Shown in pieces: positions 6,586-11,561 of a stretch of 11,561 bases of DNA. Source of the DNA: an uncultured Clostridia bacterium (GTDB lineage: Bacteria; Bacillota; Clostridia; Oscillospirales; Ruminococcaceae). The DNA is taken from positions 1 through 11,561 of the forward strand of contig CANRLY010000050.1 in the NCBI GenBank assembly GCA_947631585.1, given 5' to 3'. How positions within the stretch are numbered: position 1 is the stretch's first letter; each line of letters opens with the position of its first letter. The notes under the pieces are model-generated. The model made no database searches and was not told where the DNA came from. It saw only the letters and a program-made list of their open reading frames with translations. Position numbers and translations under genes: made by a program.

Positions 6586-7560
6586 ATGTACAACAACATC
6601 ATCATCGAAAAAGGTCTTTATTCCATTTCCGGGAAGTCTTTCACCCAGGCTCTCACCGAACTTGACCCTGACGAAAACTACACAGGCACCGAACTGGAGG
6701 GTCTTGACGCCTTTGAAAGACAGCTCAGGCGTTTTGACATCAAGGTGAACGGTCCCGACTGCGACAGAGTGGAGAAATTCTTCGCATCTACCCAGTCGGC
6801 GGTGCTGTTCCCCGAATTTGTCAGAAGAACTATCAAGCTGGGCATGGAGCAGGCTTCCATTCTGCCGTCGGTGGTGGCGGCGGTGACCTACACCGATTCT
6901 ATGGACTACAGAGGTCTCACCGTGGAGAACACCGGCTCTGCGGCAGGAGTTGCCGAGGCTGGAACAGTCCCTGTTACCAACGTCCGCCTTGCCGCCAGCG
7001 CATCAGCCCTTACCAAGTACGCCAGAAGGCTTTCCTGCTCTTACGAATCCATCAGGAAGCAGCGCCTGGAAGCTTTTGCGGTGATACTCAGGAACATGGG
7101 CGCAGACATCTCCAGAGCCATCAACAAGGCTGCCTGTACCGCTCTTGCCGCCGAAGCCAGCCCTACTGCCATTTCCGGCGAGACCATCACCTACAGCGAA
7201 CTTGCTAAATTCTGGGGTTCTCTCACCGACGGCGAAATGACCACCATAGTCACCACTCCACAGGCGGCTGCGGAGATCATCGCCTTTGACCAGATGAAAT
7301 GCTGTATGCCCTCCTGCGGCGAAAACGGCTGCGTAAAGACCCCCTTTGGGGTGGAGATAGTCAAGTGTTCCGGGGTGGAGGGTAACATCGCCATCGGAAT
7401 AGACAAGTCCTCTGCGCTGGAGATGATCTACGGCACTGACGTGACGGTGGATTTTGACAAGCTCATTTCCACCCAGTGCGACGAGATCGCCGCCAGCATA
7501 ACCGTGGGCTTCTCCAAGCTCACAAGCTCGGCTGTAAAGGTCATCAAGACCGCCGCCTGA
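6586..7560 (+). CDS. Phage major capsid protein (HK97-fold, putative)
   Basis: A 324-residue protein directly after the protease, the expected place for the major capsid protein. It has an N-terminal helical delta-like region (about 1-65), then FFASTQSAVLFPEFVRRTI (65-83), where HK97-type capsid proteins usually begin their mature N-arm. The Ala/Val/Gly-rich core (about 95-150 and 165-240) and the C-terminal IAASITVGFSKLTSSAVKVIK strand (301-321) fit the same fold. Cysteines cluster at about 239-249 (CCMPSCGENGC), which could be a surface loop. The start has AAGGAG (6572-6577) 8 bases upstream, among the strongest ribosome binding sites in the cassette, as expected for the most abundant virion protein. 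The frame is intact. Confidence 0.85.
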   Translation: MYNNIIIEKGLYSISGKSFTQALTELDPDENYTGTELEGLDAFERQLRRFDIKVNGPDCDRVEKFFASTQSAVLFPEFVRRTIKLGMEQASILPSVVAAVTYTDSMDYRGLTVENTGSAAGVAEAGTVPVTNVRLAASASALTKYARRLSCSYESIRKQRLEAFAVILRNMGADISRAINKAACTALAAEASPTAISGETITYSELAKFWGSLTDGEMTTIVTTPQAAAEIIAFDQMKCCMPSCGENGCVKTPFGVEIVKCSGVEGNIAIGIDKSSALEMIYGTDVTVDFDKLISTQCDEIAASITVGFSKLTSSAVKVIKTAA

Positions 7561-7624
7561 CGCTTTTTATAAGGGCGGGCGGGACGGGTCATCAATTAAG
7601 TAATTACATAAAGGAGGTCGGATC

Positions 7625-7996
7625 ATGGAAGTCCTTGATCTTATAAACATCAGACGGCGGTTTGCGCTGCTTACCGGGGCGACCGAGGAACAGCTTGCCT
7701 CCTGCGGCGACTTTATCGCTATTGGCAAAAAGTACGCCGAGGACAGGCTGACTGCCGTTCCCGATGAGGAACAGGCGGCGGTGTGCGAATATTTTGCAGC
7801 CTGCGCCGCCAACTATTACTACGTCTGCTCCAGGATAGCCAGAGGCAGACAGACAGTCACTTCCGCAGGGCTTTACTCTTCGGAAGCTGAAAGCGAACAG
7901 ACCGCCAGACACGCATGGGAACTGCTCCGGCAGGCAAAAAGAGCCGCCGGACCCCTCCTCAGACCGGACGGGGGATTTGCGTTCCATGGGGTCTGA
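7625..7996 (+). CDS. Small head-tail connector-like protein
   Basis: A 123-residue, mostly helical protein encoded right after the major capsid gene. The position and size match the gp6/gp15-type head-completion or connector proteins that extend the portal channel. EVLDLINIRRRFALLTGATEEQL at the N terminus and the alternating helices with AAVCEYFAACAANYYYVCSRI (about 50-70) fit a small helical bundle. No diagnostic catalytic motif is present. It starts at ATG 7625 with AAGGAGG at 7611-7617 (7-base spacing). The function is inferred mainly from gene order and size; another small structural protein is possible. Confidence 0.6.
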   Translation: MEVLDLINIRRRFALLTGATEEQLASCGDFIAIGKKYAEDRLTAVPDEEQAAVCEYFAACAANYYYVCSRIARGRQTVTSAGLYSSEAESEQTARHAWELLRQAKRAAGPLLRPDGGFAFHGV

Positions 7997-8010
7997 GAAA
8001 GGAGCTGATT

Positions 8011-8727
8011 ATGACCTACAGCGATATATGCGAACTGGTAAAGTCCGCCTGCGAAACGCTGGGCTGCGGCTTTTACCAGAGCTATCAGAAGGTCTCCGCC
8101 GCCGCAAGTCCCGTCTGCTTTTTGTACCACCAGAAAGCCGAAAGCTCCCTGATACCCGATATCAACGGCAAAGACTGCCACCTTGTGGAGACTTCCCACT
8201 ACGAGGCGCAGTTTCACGGTGAGGATAATTCTCTGCTTGCCGCCGCCCAGGGGTTCGTAAAGCTGATGGGCGGCTGTAAGGGGGTCTTTTCGGTGGAAAG
8301 AAGCGGTATCTCCCTTTCTAAGACCACCGGCAAGCCCTCTGTCACCGTGAGGTTTTCCGCCGAAGAAGAGACCCTGCTTCCCCAGGGGAGCGCAGCTCTG
8401 CCGTCCCCACTTCTGGAGGTGGGGGATATGTACTTTACCGCCCGACCTGTCACTTTCAGCCAGGACAGGTATATCCCCACGGTGATACTTGCAGGAGGCG
8501 GCTGTTACACCGCCGAAGCCAGTCTGCGTCCGGAAAAGCTCCGGCTGGAATGTCCTGTGATGACCGCTCAGGCTATGGATATCAGAGAACGGCTGTTTTA
8601 CGACTCAAACGGCAGCGTGCTGGTCTATCTGGAAAAGTCCAGCCTTGGCAGCTGGAAGTTGGAAAACGTCACGGTAAAGCGCAGTGAGGGCTGTGTTTCC
8701 CGACTGGAAATGCAGCTTGAACGCTAG
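8011..8727 (+). CDS. Phage structural protein of unknown function
   Basis: A 238-residue protein I do not recognise. It starts at ATG 8011, preceded by AAAGGAG (7998-8004), and the longer in-frame extension to 7915 is rejected because it overlaps the previous gene and lacks a ribosome binding site. The first half (about 1-110) is mixed helix/strand with CFLYHQKAES followed by a SHYEAQFHGED stretch, loosely reminiscent of tail-completion proteins. The second half (about 130-238) is strand-rich with LEVGDMYFTARPVTFSQDRY and a closing GCVSRLEMQLER, resembling small tail or baseplate domains. It may be a fusion of two tail-junction functions, but this is speculative. It sits between the connector-like and hub-like genes. 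Confidence 0.6.
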   Translation: MTYSDICELVKSACETLGCGFYQSYQKVSAAASPVCFLYHQKAESSLIPDINGKDCHLVETSHYEAQFHGEDNSLLAAAQGFVKLMGGCKGVFSVERSGISLSKTTGKPSVTVRFSAEEETLLPQGSAALPSPLLEVGDMYFTARPVTFSQDRYIPTVILAGGGCYTAEASLRPEKLRLECPVMTAQAMDIRERLFYDSNGSVLVYLEKSSLGSWKLENVTVKRSEGCVSRLEMQLER

Positions 8728-8739
8728 AGGAGGGAGCTT

Positions 8740-9660
8740 ATGGACAAAGTCACCCTGAAACTGTTCCTGACAGATTCTTCCGAACTGACCCTTACCCAGT
8801 GCGTGAACTTCCGGTTTGAAAAGGAAAGATACACCCCCTACACCGCCGTGTCGGGGCTGTTCGTCTGCCCATATTCGCCGGATAAGGTGGGCGAGGTGAA
8901 AAAGATCGCCGTGAAGATAAACACCAAAGACGTTCACTCAGGGCCTGTGGATACCTTTCGGGTCTACCGCTCAGGTGGGATAGACTACCTGAGTTTCAGC
9001 TCCCGTGGGTTCTCCATGGCGCTCAGTCAGAACAACATTCACCCGGGGCTGAAGCTTTCTGTCACGCTGGAAACGCTTTTTGCGGAATCAGTCCCCATAC
9101 CGGAAGTTACCTTTGAGAAGTACAGCAACACGGCGGATTTTATCTATGTGAAAGAGGGTTCCAGCCTGTGGGACGCCATAGTAGCTTTCTGCCAGAAAAC
9201 CGAGGGGAAGTACCCTTACATCTGCGACGAGAACTATGTGAAGTTCCGGGAGACCATCTACACCACCGTGGTGATAGACCCGGCGACTGTGGTCTCTTAC
9301 GGCAAGGGCAACAGCTACAGCGGACTGGTCTCCGATTACCACATGAAAAACACCGACGGTGAGTACGCCTACAACTACATAAATCAGGTCGCCGCAGACC
9401 GTGGGATAGTCAGGCACAAGTACATCGACCTTGACCGCCAGTGGCTCAGCGAACCTGACAACGGGCTTTCCCACAAGAGCAAGTTCAGCAGCAGAGGGAT
9501 AAATTCCACCTTTCTGAAACACATCGGCTTTCAGGGGGAAGAACTGCGCCGCCGTGTGGAATACAACGGCGTTGTGGCTGAAGCCTCACGGGTGCTGGTG
9601 GAGTTCGGCAAAAACGGAATGTTCACCAGCGTGTGGTTCTACGAGGACGGCTACTGCTAA
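8740..9660 (+). CDS. Putative phage tail-hub / baseplate-like protein
   Basis: A 306-residue protein, last gene of the cassette. The start at 8740 follows GGAGG within 12 bases and lies 12 bases after the previous stop. The N-terminal third is strand-rich (VTLKLFLTDSSELTLTQC and following), and residues 138-159 (FIYVKEGSSLWDAIVAFCQKT in outline) followed by GKYPYICDENYVKF look like the LysM/hub-like domain found in phage baseplate hub proteins of the gpD/XkdQ type. That assignment is tentative. If correct, it is odd that the hub is present while tail tube, sheath and tape measure are absent, which suggests deletion around it. It ends 12 bases before the terminator of the neighbouring minus-strand gene. 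Confidence 0.55.
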   Translation: MDKVTLKLFLTDSSELTLTQCVNFRFEKERYTPYTAVSGLFVCPYSPDKVGEVKKIAVKINTKDVHSGPVDTFRVYRSGGIDYLSFSSRGFSMALSQNNIHPGLKLSVTLETLFAESVPIPEVTFEKYSNTADFIYVKEGSSLWDAIVAFCQKTEGKYPYICDENYVKFRETIYTTVVIDPATVVSYGKGNSYSGLVSDYHMKNTDGEYAYNYINQVAADRGIVRHKYIDLDRQWLSEPDNGLSHKSKFSSRGINSTFLKHIGFQGEELRRRVEYNGVVAEASRVLVEFGKNGMFTSVWFYEDGYC

Positions 9661-9672
9661 TTTGTATAAAAA

Positions 9673-9708
9673 ATTCCCCCGTCCGCCAAGATGGGAAAAC
9701 GGGGGAAT
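9673..9708 (-). terminator. Intrinsic terminator of the cytidylate-kinase-like gene
   Basis: On the minus strand ATTCCCCCGT pairs perfectly with ACGGGGGAAT (10-bp stem, arms 9699-9708 and 9673-9682) and is followed directly by a TTTTTTATA run (plus 9665-9674). This is a textbook intrinsic terminator for the gene ending at 9730. On the plus strand no T-run follows, so it is not an efficient terminator for the phage cassette. Confidence 0.88.
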
Positions 9709-9729
9709 GTGAGTATACACACTGCTTAT

Positions 9730-10377
9730 TCAGTTTTTGCCGTTTCGGATATTAATGTATTCGAGCATCAGCTTGACTGAGCCGTCTATGCCCAGCCGTG
9801 AGGAATTTATGCACAGGTCGTAATGGGCGGCTGCGCCCCACTTGCGGTCGGTGTAGTAGTTGTAATAGCCTGCTCTGCGCTTGTCGGTCTTTTTGATAAA
9901 GTCCTCGCACTTGTTCTTTTCGATGTCGTAACGCTCCAAAATACGCTTTTTCTTGTCCGCCATGTCAGCGTAAACGAAAAAGTCGATCGTTTCACATTCC
10001 TCCGCCAGAACGTAGTCGGCGCACCGCCCGATGATAACGCACGGACCTTCCTCAGCCAGCTTCCTGATAGTCTCGAACTGGGCAAGAAAGATCTTGTGGT
10101 TCAGGGGCATATCGGGATAGAGCTTGCCGTCCGGCGAAGTGGGGTATGCGCCCATCACCAGCGAGTAAAGCAGACTTCCGCTGTAAGATTCGTCGTGCTT
10201 GTAAAACAAGTCCTCGCAGATGCCGCTGTGCTTGGAAGCTTTCTCCAAAAGCTCCTTGTCGTAAAACGGTATACCTAACCGCTTGGAAAGCTCCAGCCCT
10301 ATCTCCCTTCCGCCGCTGCCAAACTCACGGCTGATGGTAATAACTGCATTCGTTGTGACCTTGCTCATTGTACTCAT
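9730..10377 (-). CDS. Cytidylate kinase-like family protein
   Basis: A 215-residue protein of the cytidylate-kinase-like family found widely in Clostridia and other anaerobes. The N terminus shows a glycine-rich nucleotide-binding loop, SREFGSGGREIG (16-27), which lacks the Lys of a classical Walker A, as in many family members. CVIIGRCADYVLAE (113-126) is a conserved core segment, and the Lys/Arg-rich helix with KRRAGYYNYYTDRKWG (166-181) fits the lid-like region. True substrate and activity are not established; it is distinct from the canonical Cmk. The ATG at 10377 follows AGGGTGGGG; ATG at codon 4 is an alternative. It stands alone between its own terminator and repeat copy B, and no convincing promoter was found in the 30 bases between the start and the repeat, so the promoter may lie within the repeat. 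Confidence 0.88.
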   Translation of the reverse strand: MSTMSKVTTNAVITISREFGSGGREIGLELSKRLGIPFYDKELLEKASKHSGICEDLFYKHDESYSGSLLYSLVMGAYPTSPDGKLYPDMPLNHKIFLAQFETIRKLAEEGPCVIIGRCADYVLAEECETIDFFVYADMADKKKRILERYDIEKNKCEDFIKKTDKRRAGYYNYYTDRKWGAAAHYDLCINSSRLGIDGSVKLMLEYINIRNGKN

Positions 10378-10398
10378 AAAGCCCCACCCTTTCTATTG

Positions 10399-10630
10399 GT
10401 TTGCTCGTTGGGGGGAGACCTTTCTGAAGAAAGGTCTCCCCCCATACCCCCCTGCCAAAGACTTTTATGTTGTTTTTGGCGAAGGGTAATTTGTTTTTAG
10501 AATTAGCGATAAGTTGTACTTTTAGCTTTTTTTAAAAGGTAAATTACCCATCGCCAAAAAATAATATTAAAGTTTCAGAAAGAAGTTTGAGAGAAGAACT
10601 TTTTCAAAAAGTCTCCACCAACAGCAAAAC
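10399..10630. repeat. Intergenic palindromic repeat, copy B
   Basis: Same family as copies A and C, but here the left GC-rich hairpin is best preserved: a perfect stem of 16-17 bp with arms at 10409-10425 and 10428-10444 (GGGGGGAGACC/GGTCTCCCCCC). The inner palindrome follows, with a TTGTTTTTGGCGAAGGGTAA arm near 10469-10488 and AATTACCCATCGCC at 10542-10556. The right GC hairpin is degenerate. The ends GTTTGCTCGTTGGGG (10399 onward) and CACCAACAGCAAAAC (ending 10630) are near-perfect inverted repeats, giving the clearest element boundaries in the window. No coding potential is seen. Confidence 0.8.
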
Positions 10631-10657
10631 AAATACATAAAATGAAATCTCAATTTA

Positions 10658-10918
10658 TTTAACGTACCTGCTTTTCTTTTTGGGAACATCTTTTTGAATA
10701 TAGGTCTTTCTCCATACCCTCTCACTAAAACTTTAGTATTTTTTGGTGAGGGGTAATTTTGTATAAAAAAGCAGCGAAAGTTCGTATATTTTGCATATTA
10801 CAAAAAGCTAATTACCCCTCTCCAAAACAGCATAAAAGTTTTAGTGATGGGGGTAACTCTTCCTGCGGAAGAGGGGGGGAGGACCCTTTTTCAAAAGGGT
10901 CTCCCCCATCAAGAAAGC
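10658..10918. repeat. Intergenic palindromic repeat, copy C
   Basis: The third copy lies about 27 bases after copy B. The left part (10671-10759) matches positions 43-135 of copy A, including a degenerate left hairpin and the GGTGAGGGGTAATTTT arm. The right part (10810-10910) is nearly identical to copy A, including the small TCTTCC-TGC-GGAAGA hairpin (10858-10872) and the GC-rich hairpin ending in GGGTCTCCCCC (10873-10907). The small hairpin keeps its stem while the loop differs from copy A (TGC versus TAC). The element ends close to the terminator of the pilin gene. Confidence 0.8.
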
Positions 10919-10932
10919 GGTGATTTAAGAAA

Positions 10933-10962
10933 AAGACCCTGCACACCTCTGTACAAGGTCTT
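10933..10962 (-). terminator. Intrinsic terminator of the pilin-like gene
   Basis: On the minus strand AAGACCTTG pairs with CAGGGTCTT (9 bp including one G-U), with a 12-base loop, followed by TTTTTCTT (plus 10927-10934). It lies about 40 bases after the stop of the gene ending at 11002 and immediately before repeat copy C. Confidence 0.8.
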
Positions 10963-11001
10963 GGTCCCTCAGTTTTTCGGTAGCATCAACGAAGAGACAG
11001 A

Positions 11002-11559
11002 TCAGGTCTCGTCGCCAAACCCGCTTTCAGAACCGCCGCTCCAGCTAATTCCATTCAAGCCGCCGGAGCTTTCCAGATTATCTGCCGGAGCAGGAAATCT
11101 TCCCACGACCTTGTCGGTAGCCGACTTTGCCCAATACACGACTTCCGGGAAGCCCTTGTTATTGAACACGATCATGTAGGAAGTTCCCACCGAATCGCCG
11201 GAAAGGAAGTTGTTTATCGCCTTGGCAAGTTCGTCCATATCGGAGGACACCACGCCTGAACCGGCAGAAGCCCCGGTGATGTTAGCCATCTTAGGAGTCT
11301 GACCGCCAGCTGCGATAGTAAGGATACCCGACTCGCTGTGTGCTGCCTGAGACAGCGGCTTGCCGGAGACTTCGCATTTCTGGGCAAAAGCCATAGTTGC
11401 GTTGTAGATATTCTTGGCGTTTGCGTTGGCGGAAGAGAACTTAGAGTCTTTGATATAGCCGATCATTGCAGGCACTAAAATTGCCGCAAGCACGCCGATT
11501 ATGGCGATAACGACTATCAGTTCCACCAAAGTAAAGCCTTTTTTTGCCGATCTCATCAT
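11002..11559 (-). CDS. Type IV pilin-like (prepilin) protein
   Basis: A 185-residue protein with a classical prepilin N terminus: positively charged leader MMRSAKKG, then FTLVELIVVIAIIGVLAAIL, with Gly8|Phe9 as the expected prepilin peptidase site and Glu at mature position 5. The hydrophobic helix (about 9-32) would anchor the subunit in the membrane and form the filament core. The following globular region contains an Ala/Gly-rich stretch and ends in a Gly/Ser-rich tail (SGGLNGISWSGGSESGFGDE). It could be a major or minor pilin of a type IV pilus or a pseudopilin of a related secretion/competence system. No assembly ATPase or peptidase gene is in view, though the gene runs to the window edge. 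Start is ATG 11559 or 11556; the ribosome binding site would lie beyond the window. Confidence 0.85.
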   Translation of the reverse strand: MMRSAKKGFTLVELIVVIAIIGVLAAILVPAMIGYIKDSKFSSANANAKNIYNATMAFAQKCEVSGKPLSQAAHSESGILTIAAGGQTPKMANITGASAGSGVVSSDMDELAKAINNFLSGDSVGTSYMIVFNNKGFPEVVYWAKSATDKVVGRFPAPADNLESSGGLNGISWSGGSESGFGDET

Positions 11560-11561
11560 AA

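Larger units (their letters stand above)
2815..9660 (+). mobile_element. Phage-derived capsid/packaging cassette (prophage remnant)
   Basis: A tightly packed plus-strand run encodes terS, terL, a split portal, a prohead-protease-like protein, the major capsid protein, a small connector-like protein, an unrecognised protein and a tail-hub-like protein. This is the standard head-module order of tailed phages. Nearly every gene has a strong ribosome binding site and gaps are short or overlapping, as in one operon. No integrase, repressor, replication, tail tube, tape measure or lysis gene is present. The flanking genes are bacterial and on the opposite strand. I found no direct repeat at both edges that would mark attachment sites. 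Together with the broken portal frame, this suggests a truncated, defective prophage. Outer boundaries are approximate. Confidence 0.85.

Noticed and set aside
9088..9522. Long minus-strand open frame of 144 residues opposite the hub-like gene
   Set aside because: It is antisense to a plus-strand gene with a strong ribosome binding site, and the Val-rich translation is a typical shadow of codon-biased coding sequence.
2459..9730. Attachment (att) direct repeats at the cassette edges
   Set aside because: By eye, no identical stretch longer than a few bases is shared between the left gap and the right gap, and no tRNA gene is at either edge.
31..10918. The repeats A, B and C as a CRISPR array
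   Set aside because: They are large dispersed palindromes of about 230-265 bases, not short regularly spaced direct repeats with unique spacers.
10844..11179. Plus-strand open frame of 111 residues across repeat C and the pilin 3' end
   Set aside because: It runs through the palindromic repeat, the terminator and antisense to the pilin gene, with no ribosome binding site or recognisable motif.

Overview
The window looks like a chromosomal segment of a Gram-positive anaerobe of the class Clostridia, most likely near Ruminococcus/Oscillospiraceae. This is inferred from a greA-lysS pair, strong AAGGAGG-type ribosome binding sites, a cytidylate-kinase-like protein of the kind common in gut Clostridia, and abundant intergenic palindromic repeats. 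No rRNA or tRNA marker is present, so the taxonomic call is inference only.

Layout from left to right. (1) Positions 31-294 hold one copy (A) of an intergenic palindromic repeat. (2) Positions 304-2366, minus strand, hold greA followed by lysS, 20 bases apart and read from a near-consensus sigma-A promoter at 2430-2458. (3) Positions 2459-2814 hold no convincing gene but contain several hairpins and a cluster of AGTTGCA/TGCAACT motifs. (4) Positions 2815-9660, plus strand, form a compact phage-derived morphogenesis cassette: small terminase, large terminase, portal (broken in two), prohead-protease-like protein, major capsid protein, small putative connector, an unrecognised protein and a putative tail-hub/baseplate-like protein. 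(5) Positions 9673-10377, minus strand, hold a cytidylate-kinase-like gene and its intrinsic terminator. (6) Positions 10399-10918 hold two more copies (B and C) of the palindromic repeat. (7) Positions 10927-11559, minus strand, hold a type IV pilin-like (prepilin) gene with its own terminator.

The phage cassette has capsid and packaging functions but, in this window, no integrase, repressor, replication, tail tube, tape measure, lysis or host-recognition genes. It sits between two minus-strand housekeeping transcription units and ends 12 bases before the terminator of the kinase gene. The portal reading frame is interrupted at about 5340-5352 by what looks like a small deletion plus frameshift. 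The small terminase has no well-placed ATG/GTG/TTG and may start at ATT. The simplest reading is a decaying, right-truncated prophage remnant. The otherwise intact frames and strong ribosome binding sites leave open a recent decay or a domesticated cassette.

The most unusual non-coding signal is the three-copy family of roughly 230-265 bp intergenic palindromes. Each is built from nested inverted repeats and GC-rich GGGGGAGACC/GGTCTCCCCC hairpins, with similar ends resembling TTTTGCTG...CAGCAAAA, which suggests a MITE-like mobile element or a structured intergenic RNA/terminator module.
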